Positions 44,270 to 55,704 of a stretch of DNA of 64,000 bases are shown in pieces; the first letter of the stretch is position 1, and each line of letters opens with the position of its first letter. The translations under genes were made by a program, and so were the position numbers. The DNA is from Phoma sp. XZ068 (taxonomy: Eukaryota; Ascomycota; Dothideomycetes; Pleosporales; Didymellaceae). The notes under the pieces were generated by a model. It was not told where the DNA came from, ran no database searches, and saw nothing but the letters and a program-made list of their open reading frames with translations. The stretch covers positions 2,046,001-2,110,000 of the forward strand of contig RBKR01000003.1 of NCBI GenBank assembly GCA_004835665.1. The letters are read 5' to 3'.

Positions 44270-44877
44270 AAACCACTTCTGCTATGAAGTGCTGTACTAG
44301 GAAGTCTAGGATCTATGGATCTGGCATACGTTCGAGGTAGCAATGGACTTCATCTATAACTTCTGGGCCGAGCATCTGGGTCACACGACAAGAATCATCG
44401 CGGCGAGCCAGTCCAACCAAAGATGAAGGTTAATAAGCAGCCTTTCGTTGGTTTTGATCGTGCTCACCATTTGTATCAGTGCCAATGTATTGCTGCTACT
44501 GTTCTGGAAGTAACCAAGATATTCTGCCAGCTGTGAAATGGAGGAGGATGAAATTACTGGAGGAGCAGCTGATGCTGCGTAGGGATTCCATTCAGCCCTC
44601 GAGCTTACCAGGTGTTCGGAATCCCTTCGAGTTTCGGTGCCAGTAACAGGACTGTCGGGCTTTCCATCATTCGAGTAGTAGAAGCAGCCATCAGTGCGTT
44701 GACGCCGAGTGCAGTAATTGCACGGATAAGCTTTGTTACACTGAGAACAAATTGCTTCGTCGGTCTCTTTATCTCTCTTGGGTTTAGCCGAATTCAAAAA
44801 TAGCTACTACTTACCTTCTGCTTGCGAGTATAGCATGGAATACACGATGAGATAACTCGCTTCCGGTAACTCTTCAT
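44270..44877 (-). pseudogene. Truncated Zn(II)2Cys6 regulator
   Basis: Exon 1 (44877-44815) and the following exon (from 44740) join over a 74-nt intron (donor GTAAGT, acceptor CAG). They form a complete binuclear zinc cluster, C-X2-C-X6-C-X5-C-X2-C-X8-C (CIPC...CNKAYPCNYC...C). A Ser-rich linker and helix (SISQLAEYLGYFQNSSSNTL) follow. The frame then stops at 44381. Related sequence continues in another frame (VTQMLGPEVIDEVHCYLERM) and meets a TAG at 44313-44315 before fading out at about 44270. The effector domain is gone. An intact reading would give a 140-residue DNA-binding stub. The gene lies about 0.6 kb from the transposon block, which may have caused the truncation. Confidence 0.7.
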
Positions 44878-46101
44878 TGTCAAACACTGTTGAACGGTGG
44901 AGATAACGCAAGAATAAAATTCCGCAGCGGTACCAGCGAGGCGCCGGTGAGATGTCTATCTTAAAGGAGCAAGGCTGTGGAGGATGATTGAGAATTGATG
45001 ACGATTATTGGGGCCAGCTCTCGGGTAAGATTATGGCTTGGCCCGATGCATGTGCCAGCTACCCAGGCGAAGTGCTTACTCGGTGCCAGCTACATTGCAA
45101 GAGAGCTGCCTGTTAGGTGTTCGAAAGCGGAAGCTCGCTACCAGCGAGCCTGCATACGGCACGCTCTCACCGGGACGGTTACAACCTCACCTTATCATGC
45201 CACAAGTCTTGGCGGCTGTGTAGCGTCAACGGCGAAGCACTTCTTCCGGGGGTTACTAAATACAAGGACGTAGAGGTTGCATACATCCTACATGATCCTG
45301 TAGGACGCTACCTTTTTCCGCCATACACCTTCCTTATTGAGCTAGAGCCCAACACTGCGTCAAATCATCCAGTAAGTCATGATAAAGCTTTGAGAGGTGT
45401 TGGCGCTCTTACACAAAACGGTACACCACGTACCTGCTTGTAAGAGCTCTCTTAACGCCTTTGAAGTGCGTCTGGGGAGGCGGCGGTGTTGGGCTACAGA
45501 TCAAGACAGAAGATAATGCGGCCACTTTCACTGTACATTGGAACACCTGCGGACCACCAGATTGAGAGTCAAGCATTCAGGCCCACCGCAGCAGTAGGCT
45601 TAGTCGTAAACCATACTAATACTAAGTGGGACTACATCTTCGTACCTCCCAGATTTGACGCTCAGCCAAGGCGCGCTAGCCCCAACAAACTTTGGCAAGC
45701 TCTAGCAAACTCTAGGGCCTATATTAGTGGAACCTCCGCCCTAAACTAGATTCGATTCTTACAGCGTTAATACTAAAGAAATTGAAAAACTGCGATCCTT
45801 CGTCGACGTACTTTAGCTCCTAGCACACCATCGGTTGGAGCAGACAAGACGAATGAGCGGGGAGACCTTGATCCTTCAGTTGCGGTCGATAGCGTGACGT
45901 AGGGAAGATAAAGCATCATGAAGGAGGCCTCGCTTGTGGGCAGCTGACCAAGCATTTGAATCAGAATTGTTCACAGAAACAAGCGAGAGATCTTAACTGT
46001 TCAACTGATTCCGTGGAGTGGAGGTAGGAAGTCATGAACGGTACCTTTGTGACGGCTACATGCTGACCTGGCAAAGCTGGCATCCCACATTCGTTACAAA
46101 G
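44878..46101. other. Intergenic, no gene recognised
   Basis: Several plus-strand frames of 60-108 codons (45117-45443, 45486-45749) without domain or splice support. Includes the promoter of the downstream regulator. Confidence 0.5.
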
Positions 46102-48427
46102 ATGGCAAACAACATAGAGCACGATACTCTTAACGTTAACCAATCTAACGGTCGAAGCTCAACGGGTTGTTGGACTTGTCGCATCCGCCGCAAAAAGTGC
46201 GACGAGACAGCTGGAAATTGCTCGGTCTGCACCTCCCTTCGACTAAAGTGCGATGGGTATGGGCCAAAACCCGTGTGGATGGATGGGGGTATCCGGGAAA
46301 AGCAGAAGGCAGAAGAGCTGAAACGAAGAATCAGACGCCATCGAAAACGAGGTCAGATCGTGTCAACCCGACTCTCTGAACCACGGCGCCAGACGCAGCG
46401 CCAGCACATGGCGCCGCGATTCGATAATGCCATTTCACAGCGAGCGTTGAGCGGGAAGCTGTCCACTAATACCGGGCACACATCATCTCAATTGGTAGGC
46501 ACTGGTGAGACCTTGCCATGGGCAGCAGACTCAAGAGGAGGATTCGATCAAGTTAGCCACAATGGGGATGAGGTATCCCTGGACGATTCTTTCAAGGCCA
46601 TGGTGGGTTTTGTTCAACAGCCTAGAGTCCACACAGGGGCGGGAAGTGCCTACCCTGCGCCGGCAGAGAATATACTTGAGCTTCAGTGGCCAGGTACCCT
46701 CAGTCCTGTGACCCGAGATCTGGGTCATGCCTTTCGAAATCTTGTATGGGCCGATCTAGGAGATAGTCTGTCACCAACCGACAGACTAGGCATGGGTCTG
46801 GCAGAAGTACAGAGTCACCAGGACTACTCAAGCAATGCTGTGCTCGCGGATGTTCAAGGTACCTCTGGCCGGTCTGACGAAGTCTTTGAGAGTGACCTGG
46901 AGCAGTTCAAGAAGACTGGGACTGACCAAGGTGAGAACGATATTTTCGAGGCATTAACTTTTTCGCCGCTGCCGTGGGAGCACCTGGAGACCATTCTTGA
47001 CACTACTCTAGAATACAAGGGATCAACTATGGATTCGAATTCGAATCCCATTACTTTGGAAAAGCACTGCCAAGAAGATGGTTCACAAAGCTGTGCAGAA
47101 ATAGCTCAGGCGCCCATCCAAACAACTTCGGCTGTCAATTTCTTCGTGCACACTATACTTCCGAACCAATTCCCGTACGCTGAAGGCACAGTCCGGTCAC
47201 GCTTGCGGGACGCCATTCTTTGTCCCCAAGAACTGGTCAGACAATTCATACACTCAATTGTTGAAACGACTGTACATTCCGTACAAGCTCATGCCTTGGA
47301 GAGATACGGCTTGAACATATCGTCAAAGTACCGTGTGTTTTCACCTGTTGCGAGCCTGACGATGATCGACAACATATTTGCCTCTGATCTACAAAGCAGC
47401 AACAGCGTAGTTCAAACGCAGTGTTTGGAGGAAGCCATAGTGCCGCTGATACAACAGACGTTGCTGCAGGTAAGCGATCTCCATGTTCGTGCATGCCAAT
47501 CTGACATGGAACACTAAGATCGATGAATCTCAAAAAGGCAGTGATGTACTGGGTGGTATTGCAAAATTTGCTGTCAAAACCCGCGTCCTGTTCGACCCAG
47601 GGAGCATCCTGCTGTCATTGTCTTATGGATTATTGGCCGCACTGGACCTCATCAGCACTGCGACCTTCAACAAGCCGCTCAACACTTGGCCATTGCCCCA
47701 TAGTGTCGCCCTCGCAAATGCCTACCTCGTACACATGACAGGCTGCCAACAGTGGGTGTTTCAAAGAATCCTTGACATAATCAACCTTCGGGCCTGGAAG
47801 CTCAATGTAACGAAACGTGGAGCCCTGAACGTAGTGGAGCTAGCAAAGAAAGCCTCAAAGATACAAATCGACATTCAACATCATCGGGTTCACCTCGGTA
47901 CGAGCCGGGAACACGCGCATCAAACCCCAACCGACCAAGGCACCAGTACTACAACCAGTCTCAGGGTCGGCAACCTAGACGAGGGATCTTACAAACAGTG
48001 GCCAACGGATTTCAGCCAGGACACCCAGCAGATAACCGAAGTATATGCTCATGCTGCTGAGATTTTCCTTCACACCACAACCTCGGGCGCATACCCTGAT
48101 GTGTCTAGCATTCGCGACGCTGTTTCGAAGACGGTATCCGCCATACAACGCCTAGGCCATCCACACTTACTGAAGAGCATGTCCTGGCCAATCTGTGTCG
48201 CCGCCTCCATGGCGGGTCCAGAGCACGACTTGTTCTTCTCTTCAATTGAAGAGGGAGCTAGAGGCGATGGCGACTACAGCTTCAAGCTTACTCGTGCTCT
48301 GGCTATCGCGAAAGAATGCCAACGGCTTCGGAAGACGAACACACCAGCCATAAGCGCTCAAGACCGCCGTGTCTACGATTGGTTCGATGCTACGAGAAGT
48401 CTCGGTCAAGAGTGGTACTTGCTTTGA
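46102..48427 (+). CDS. Zn(II)2Cys6 transcription factor with fungal regulatory domain
   Basis: Exons 46102-47469 and 47519-48427 are joined over a 49-nt intron (donor GTAAGC, acceptor AAG), giving 758 residues. Residues about 21-50 hold the zinc cluster C-X2-C-X6-C-X6-C-X2-C-X6-C (GCWTCRIRRKKCDE...CDGYGPKPVWMD). The trailing GYGPKPVWMD is typical of the subgroup carrying the Fungal_trans_2 (DUF3468) domain. A basic segment (EELKRRIRRHRKRGQ) may serve nuclear import. The C-terminal half from FFVHTILPNQFPYAEG onward is the helical regulatory domain, ending in YDWFDATRSLGQEWYLL. I chose the ATG at 46102, 19 residues before the first Cys, over an upstream non-ATG extension. No lesions. Targets are unknown; the nearest candidates, the esterase remnant and the sugar transporter, are 4-5 kb away. 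Confidence 0.88.
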
Positions 48428-48537
48428 ACTCCGGGGTGTCCTTGTAAGTTAGATATCAACCATGGAGATGGCTCCGAATTTGAATCGCGACGCGATTCCC
48501 CGCAGAATACTAGAGTAACCAGAAGTTAGGTGGCGCT

Positions 48538-48865
48538 TGTAATGGTGGCCTCAAGCAGGACAGGATGTCCTACGTTAAGGCTGTGGAGTGCCCTCTGACA
48601 CCCTAGCGAAGATGTGCAGAGCCAGGTCACGTGACCTACAGATTGCTCTGTATCTATAGAGCAGGTTGCAAAACTACACGAGTCTCCTTAGTATATAAGA
48701 TAGTTCGTTTACTATTATTTATAGGAGCCTCGTGCTTGATCTAAGTTATATAACTAGAGTTTTTATTTATAATAATCCATATTTAGTGTATTAGCTATTT
48801 AATCTTCCTACCCTAATACACTTATCCCTTAGTTAACGTCCCGCTACTGGCTATACTCTATAACA
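48538..48865. repeat. Possible solo LTR
   Basis: 328 bp beginning TGTAATGG and ending TATAACA, with an AT-rich inner part (48680-48830) and a TATATAAG box, within normal-GC flanks. The adjacent 5-mers GCGCT and GCGGG do not match, so a target duplication is not shown. Confidence 0.35.
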
Positions 48866-51800
48866 GCGGGGTCATATGTAAGAGCCACGAGCGCATCAGC
48901 AAATGTGACTGAACTTCCTTTGGCAGTGAACAGCCCAGGGTTGTCACAGACTTTGAGTAATGCCGCGCGGCTGAGGCTGCCGAGGACGTACTCGGTGTCG
49001 AGCTTGTTCTCTTCCTAATACCTTGGCATCAACATCCGCTTCACCTAGGAGACCGTTGGCAGCAGGAAGCTCTCCTCGGAAGGAAGCAAAGGCGACTACC
49101 ACGATGACGACGGCCTCATAAATGAGGGCGAGAAAGGAGAGGCGTGGTATCGAGGCGACGAGATAGCTTCACTTCGTCTTTCTCGACCGCGCGACATACT
49201 TATGCTATGGGCGATTCTCTTCTCGGTTCTGGTCATGAGCATTTCACAAGCATGTGGCTCTCGAGTGATGCCATATATTCGAACACATTTGAGGCGCTGA
49301 ATGGAGTCACTTATCGAGCTTGTCTAATATCGAACAAAGGCTCCTCAAAACTCTACTTGGCACGAGTCTTTCCATGTGCTCAATCGATCGGTGTATCCCA
49401 AGGAGCAGTGCGCATTAACGGGAGCAGGCGCTGAGGTGACCGAACATATGTTCAACTCCTTTGATCCCAATTTGGGACTAGTTGCACCCCCGAAAGACCC
49501 GAACATACTGCCTTGGAAGGAGTTCCCCTGGGAAACCACAAGGGATGTTTCATTCTATCAAGTTACTATAGCCTGCACAGCTTGGTATATGTCTTCCATA
49601 TCGAATATCATCGATTCTCGCTGATTTGTAGTGTAGAAAGTGCTCCAGAATGAGCTCAACGAGCTCCGCGGTGATCGGCCGCATGATCATCGTGTCTTAC
49701 AGTCCGTAAATGTGACATGGGAGGAATCATCTGCGCGGCTCGTACAGAACCGGTAGCTATCACCGAGGTGGACCGGGATTGTCGTACATCGGGTCAATCA
49801 GACACGACAGTGTCGCGACTGGAATGATCTCGACCAATTTTCGCTCAAAAATTCAGCTTGCTACAAAACATTTGGTTATAGAAGCGTGGACGATGATGAA
49901 ATTGCAGAGTGGCTGTTCTGCCCAGAGGGTCTGCCCTGGCAGGCAGCCGTAGATCGGCATGTTGCTGCCAACTAGCGGTCATAGTAGGGCACACTGTCGA
50001 AAGGCGTGATATACGATTCATCTGCCTTGATACAACGTCTTCTACGGTTGATCTGAAGTGTACCGAGACATGAAAGAGGTTACTGTTGTACATGGATCAT
50101 TGCGCCTCCCTATGCCTGTATTACACCCTTATATAGCTCCCGGAATCGCTGGCAGCAATAGACGTTCTCCGCGACTGACTGCCACATTGATAACACACTC
50201 CAGGGTGTAAAGTTCAAGTCGTAACAGCATAGGCAGTGCCAAAATGGTGGACACTTCTGTAGGCCAGTGTCATGTACGTGATCAGACGAACTTGCGTGCT
50301 CAGCCCAGAAACTTCGTAGTTTTTGGAAACGGAATGCGCGTTTGTCTGTTAAGGCAATCGCTACGTAGTTGTGGACAGACGCACACTGCGGTACTCTATG
50401 CCCTCGGCATCTGCAAGTCTTTGGTACCAAACTGTGAGAAATTGAACTTCCGTTGCATGCGCTTGCTTCTGCGCTGCCACAAGTTGAAGCGCAATCTTGC
50501 ATGCATGTCTCGGCTCTCATTGCTTATCCTAGCGCCGAGACGGTCGGGAGTCATGTACCCCCGGATCCATCTAGTGGTACAGCGCAGTGGCTGGAGAATA
50601 TACAAAGTAGGTAGCTAAGCTTCGTCCGTAGTCCGCTTCATGTGACGACCTCCCATTCTGACCATATGTAAACTACTTTAACGCTAATCTCCGCCCATGA
50701 TCGATTTTCTCAAAACGATCCCTTGTCTAAGAAATCCAGAAGAGCACCGAGCTAATGCGCAGAAACATGTTCTTGCAACGCAGTCAGCGCTATGGTCTTC
50801 TCAAATCCCCTCGACGTCCGTTGCAACGGAAGTCATAGCAGCAGTCCAATGTGCTTGTATATCTCATCCTTTTCTACGGCGCTGTGAACGTCGCTGAAGC
50901 ACTCCTGATCTGGTTTGGCAGGGCCTGGTCAAAGTAAGCAGTAGGTTCACAGGCTCAAAATTCCAAGGTGTTGATCGAGCTGACAATAGCAGACAGCATT
51001 GTTTTGGAACCAGTATATCGCGAATTGATCAACACTGTTCGAAGACCCCTATACCCCGATCAACTTTACGATGCCTCTCTCACTGCTCGAGCTGTGGACG
51101 AGATAGTGGACAGATACGCGACAGACTAAAAGATCAAAGCGCTGCCATGCGGTGAGAAGCTATCACAATCGATACCATTTCCCTGAGATTCGACCATGGA
51201 TGCGTTCGCCTTAGCCGGGTATCATAGCTTGCATAGTATCGTAGGCACTTCTGAAAGCTGCTGCTAGAGATAACCCGTAACTACACTCTCTAGCAACTTC
51301 TTTATCATGCAATGCTTCTATATGCCGGCAACAACAGCACCATTAGTGACGCTTCGCTACACTCCCTGACCAGTCTCCGGGAGGATACTCTGCAACGTTG
51401 ATTTGACACCTCTATCTTTCGCCGGAGATGTCGTATCGAACGACACTGCCATAAAAGCAGCTGGGCAGATGCGGGTACGTAGCACTCTATCGTTCGTATC
51501 AAAGAGCAGTTTGCTAATCCAACGAGAGTACGTTTGCGGTCTTTATTTCTCGACCGCTCGCTGAATTGATGGTTTTTACGCCAGTGTATACCGAGACTAG
51601 ACTCAAGTTGAGAGGTTTGCCACAGAGAACGCATGTTCCAGAGGATCGACTGCCTACCAAGGCCATATCGATGAATGTTCTGACAAAGACGAGTGGTTGT
51701 GTTGTCCACAGGGTTCACCTTACCAAGGCAGAGTGAATGACATACGTAGACTATGGAAAGGAGGACCGGGCAAAGCAGGAGGGGAGTTTGCGTTCATTAC

Positions 51801-51960
51801 CACGACTTAGAGGTAGTACGATCACAGGTGTTGAGATTAGGATTGGAATATTCCTGACATTAGCATGGTATAGGATTTTATCAAATTAGAAAGTATCAGT
51901 GTTCAACGCTTTTTGTAACATCGCTTGACTGACTCAACCCCAGTATGAAGCATATTGGCT
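48866..51960. other. Long interval without a supported gene
   Basis: About 3.1 kb. Plausible protein-like stretches occur at 49376-49624, 50697-50897 and 51000-51130 (plus strand). They have no domain I know and no consistent splice joins. An intron-like GTAAGC...CTGAC...CAG stretch lies at about 50930-50992. A decayed gene is likelier than an intact one. Confidence 0.4.
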
Positions 51961-52835
51961 CTAAGCCTCAATCACGCTCACAAACTCCCATGCAATGACT
52001 CTCTGCGTCTGCTCACTGGGATGCAGATCGTCCCACCACATGTGACTGTCAGGACTTTCGTGCGTAATGCAAACTTCGGGAGTGCAGGCGCATACGGGTA
52101 CTGCAACGTTCAACGGTGCTGTACCATTCAGGTAAGCAGAATGATTATTGTAGATATTCATCATCTGTACCAGCCATATGTCAGCCCTGCTACTTCGCTC
52201 TCACAAACACCTCGAATCGAATTCCAGATAGTAGTGTTCCATAAACTCGACTTACCAGGCTATACACATCAAAGACTGCAAACTTCGCTCCGTTGAAAGT
52301 CTTCCCGGCTCAGTGTCCTCGGAGTCCGCAATGTTAGCCGGGATGTCGTATTCTTTGACCGTCGGGAAATTGACCCGAGGCGCAGCGGTACGTGGCGTGA
52401 TCTTGTCGCTGCATTCTGCTCCATTCACGGCATAGTTGTACAAGTTCGCTCCAGTGTATTGCTTGACGCATGCCACCCACAGACAACGACCATTTGACGT
52501 GTCGTAGTCCTGCTCGTGGACGTTAGAGCCAGAGGAAGCAGTTATTTGTGGAGAGGCCGACCCACTGCTGATCCAGCCCATCCTATCGTCGGAGGAGTGT
52601 AATTGTGAGCATAAAAGTAATTGAAGAGATTGTCATCAGTATCGCTATCTCCGAAGGCCACTAATGTGGTGAAACGTCCAAGATCCCATGACTGTCCTAA
52701 TGGCACTGATGGCTGCCTGTCCCAGAAGTACCTGGGTATGGCCAGGGAGGTGATTCCGCAAAAGCTGTACCAATAAGACGTGATCGCGAAAAAAATCAGA
52801 GAGGATACTGTTGCCAACATCAAAGCTCTACACAT
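51961..52835 (-). pseudogene. Broken GDSL/SGNH acetylesterase-like gene (CE16-like)
   Basis: From the ATG at 52835 a hydrophobic leader precedes the catalytic block VAFGDSDTDDNLFNYF. At about 52570-52582 the frame changes, consistent with a small insertion in GGATGGGCTGGATC. It continues as a region ending LYNYAVNGAECSDKITPR and YDIPANIADS. Near 52290-52325 similarity jumps in another frame to GAKFAVFDVYSL, skipping roughly 100 or more residues that the family has there. A likely intron (52165-52255, donor GTAAGT) then leads to the last exon with WWDDLHPSEQT, which holds the catalytic Asp-X-X-His. It stops at 51961. Working relatives deacetylate plant polysaccharides or oligosaccharides outside the cell. 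A frameshift plus an internal deletion make this copy non-functional. Confidence 0.75.
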
Positions 52836-53557
52836 CAATGGCGATGTAACCCTGTTGATTGTGATGGTCGTCAAGCATGATGGCATCGCAAAGCCTGGAG
52901 TAGAAGTAGGATTGGAAAGGACGAGAACTTACAGGCGGGGCAGTCTCTGCCTTCTCGCAGAGCCTTCAAGCGTTGAACAACGGCGAGCTGTGACACTCGC
53001 CTGGGATGCTTTGAGAAGAGACGCGGGCGGACGCTCGGACCAGCTTAGCTGAAAATGTTGGTCAGTGCGTGCCTACAGAACTGTAGCCGAAAATGCAACC
53101 CAGCCCACCAGAAGACATGGCTGTCAAGAACTGCTGCCAGAGCAATCTTGTCGAGCACTTCGAACGTCGATCAGAAGATCGAGCGGATGTGTACAGAGAT
53201 ATTCGATGGAATGTACTGATATCACGAGGCTCAAAGCCTCTGTCTGAAGAACCCTACTCTTTTGCATACTTACTCGTGACGGCTATGATTTTTCCTTGGA
53301 CTTACCAACATCGTTCCAGACTTCTCGCGCGGCACTGCATGGTGATGTGATGGAAGATTGCCATTTTTCAATCGTCGCCGTTGGCGTTGTCTACTTAAAA
53401 TCCTGACTGCCAAATGGCAGCTCGCAACCATAGCGTGGCTCCGCTCTTTGTGCCGCGCGATCATTTTGGACTCGATCTTGACTTGGACGCATGTAAAATT
53501 CCAACAGTCGCCAGTTGCAAAGTCCCAGTTGCAGCCCTTGTCCAAGAAGTGGCGGCC
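52836..53557. other. Intergenic
   Basis: Divergent upstream space of the esterase remnant and the sugar transporter. An open frame extends the transporter upstream to an ATG at 53414, but its sequence is unlike the family N-terminus. No other gene seen. Confidence 0.5.
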
Positions 53558-55240
53558 ATGAACCTTTTTTCTCGACTAATCAACTCTTGGACAGACAACA
53601 AAAGTACCGGAGAGTCTTACTATCACTTCGAACTAGTAACGTCTGACCTCGACGACGATGAGCACGCCGAGTACAACCGGTCTGCTGCGTCCCTACCTAC
53701 TGCGGCCAGGACTCGGTTGCCGACCTCGAGAGTCATTATGCTCAGTCTCGCACTCGGTGGGTTGCAATTCTTCTGGTCCACAATCATGGCCAATTTGGTA
53801 GTCCGTACAGATCACACGCAACCGCGTCTTAGCGAGTGAGACTGACCCTTCTCAGCCCTTCCTTCGAAGTCTCGGGCTTTCCAAACCTGTCGTTGCCGCG
53901 TCTATGATGTCTCAGCCGCTTTCGGGCACGCTCGTCGGACCGTGGATTGGTGCATTCAGCGACGGTCTGCAGACCAAGTGGGGACGAAGACGTCCTGTCA
54001 TGGTCCTCGGCGCAGTCTCTGCCACGGCTCTACTCATACTCCTCGCTTGGGTTGATGAGTGGGTCCATCTGCTGACTTGCCAACCGAATCAATGTGGCGA
54101 AAACGAGCAAAGTGTCCAGCATTTCGTCCAGGGCGTTGCCGTCACTCTTGTGGTTGGTCTCAGCATCGCTGTTCAACCTTTCCAAAGTGGTGCGCGAAGT
54201 ATTATTATTGATAACCTTCCAGCAGGGCAGCAGAACGAGGCAAACGTGTCTTCGAGTCGCATAATCTGCATCGGAGGTATCGCCGGGTTCCTTGCCGGGA
54301 CAATTGACATACCTTCAGTTTTCGACAATTCCTATCAGATCACCCAACTTCAGGGCCTGGCCGTCTTGAATGCGGTTGTGATCACGTCTTCCGTTGGTGC
54401 CACATGCCTCGTCTTCAAGGAGTCAAGTCAGTCGTGCTTTCGTAGTGGCAGGGGTCCAAGACCACTGGTAAACATATGGCGCAGCGTTTATGGTCTCCCC
54501 GACGTCATTCGAAAGGTGTGCATGGTTCAGTTCTTTGCGTGGTCAGCGTGGTATTCGCTTCTGTACTACACCACCACATTCATTGCCGAGCTGGGTAAGA
54601 CCACCAAGCGACAAACTTGAGACGCCTGAAGCTGACCTTGTCTCCCGTAGCCGCAGTCGTGGCCAGCAATGGTGGTACCCATGCTGTGCAATCCAAAGCC
54701 ACGGATGGCAGAGCCCTACGAACCGGCGTCTTTGCAAGTCTTTGCTTCGCTCTCGTGGCTTTATCGGCCGCAATTGTGATCCCTATGATCTTGGCATGGG
54801 TAGAAAAGACTCATTTAGGCCGGACAGGCGAAGGGATGGAAAAGCAAACCTCCAATTACGCGGTCTTGGCGAGGCTGTGGATGGGATCACAAGCCTTGTG
54901 TGGCATTTTGATGCTCGCCTCGGTTGTAGTCGCCACCCCACCCCAAGGTGTGTTGCTGATCGCCTTGCTAGGCGTTCCGTGGGCAGTCACTCAGTGGGTC
55001 CCCCTGGCCATAATTGGGTGCGAGGTGGCCGACGTACATCACGAGGAAATGCACGCAGGCATAGTACTCGGCATACACAATGTGGCAATCTCGGCGCCTC
55101 AGATTCTTGCAGGGTTGGTGGCCACGATTGTGTATGCGGCCACCGATGCGGCTGGGAGTCGGGTGCCGACTGCGTGGGTGCTTGCATTTGGAGGCTGCGC
55201 TGCTGTCTATGCGTCCAGACTTGCTGTAGATCTGATATGA
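53558..55240 (+). CDS. GPH/SUT-type sugar transporter (sucrose or alpha-glucoside symporter-like)
   Basis: A 12-helix membrane transporter. Exons 53558-53797, 53856-54594 and 54651-55240 are joined over introns of 58 nt (donor GTAGTC, branch CTGAC) and 56 nt (donor GTAAGA, branch CTGAC), giving 522 residues. The ATG at 53414 would add 48 residues of unusual sequence, so the start is uncertain. Diagnostic is the segment between helices 2 and 3, GPWIGAFSDGLQTKWGRRRP, the GPH/SUT signature also found in plant and fungal sucrose transporters. A cytosolic acidic N-terminus precedes helix 1 (LSLALGGLQFFWSTIMANL). The later motif QFFAWSAWYSLLYYTTTF aligns with helix 7 of the family. No break seen. 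By family it is a proton-coupled disaccharide importer in the plasma membrane; the substrate is inferred only. Confidence 0.85.
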
Positions 55241-55704
55241 CTGAGTCATCCAATTCTTTGATCATCACTTCGTTCAGCATCATAGCGACTTTGTCTTTCT
55301 CCCGGAAGCGTATTGCTCCATCGAAGCAACTTTTGCCTGGGATCACGTTTTGCAACTTCAGCCAGAGCATCATGTGACTAGTCCCGATACAATCACTGTT
55401 TCTTACAAGTGCTAAAGTGGGCAGGCTTGACTTGAAGAGGAAAAAGACGATTCATTTGATTCGCCTCAATTCCTACAACGTTCACGGCCGCTAAATACTG
55501 ATCGATGAAAAGCCAAAAAAAGCAAACTAAATTAGATTGGATCAAATCAAAAGCTTAGCTAGCACAATTTTCGCTACTTGTGAGACACGTGATAGTGGAA
55601 GGGTTCGTTCTCATTAACTTCTATCGCAAGCCTGAGTCCCCTCATCTACGCTGACTTCGATCTTGTCCTGTTCACATTTCATCCCATATCTAAGCTATCA
55701 ACAA
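55241..55704. other. Intergenic between convergent genes
   Basis: Holds the 3' ends of the sugar transporter and the sedolisin gene. No feature seen. Confidence 0.6.
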
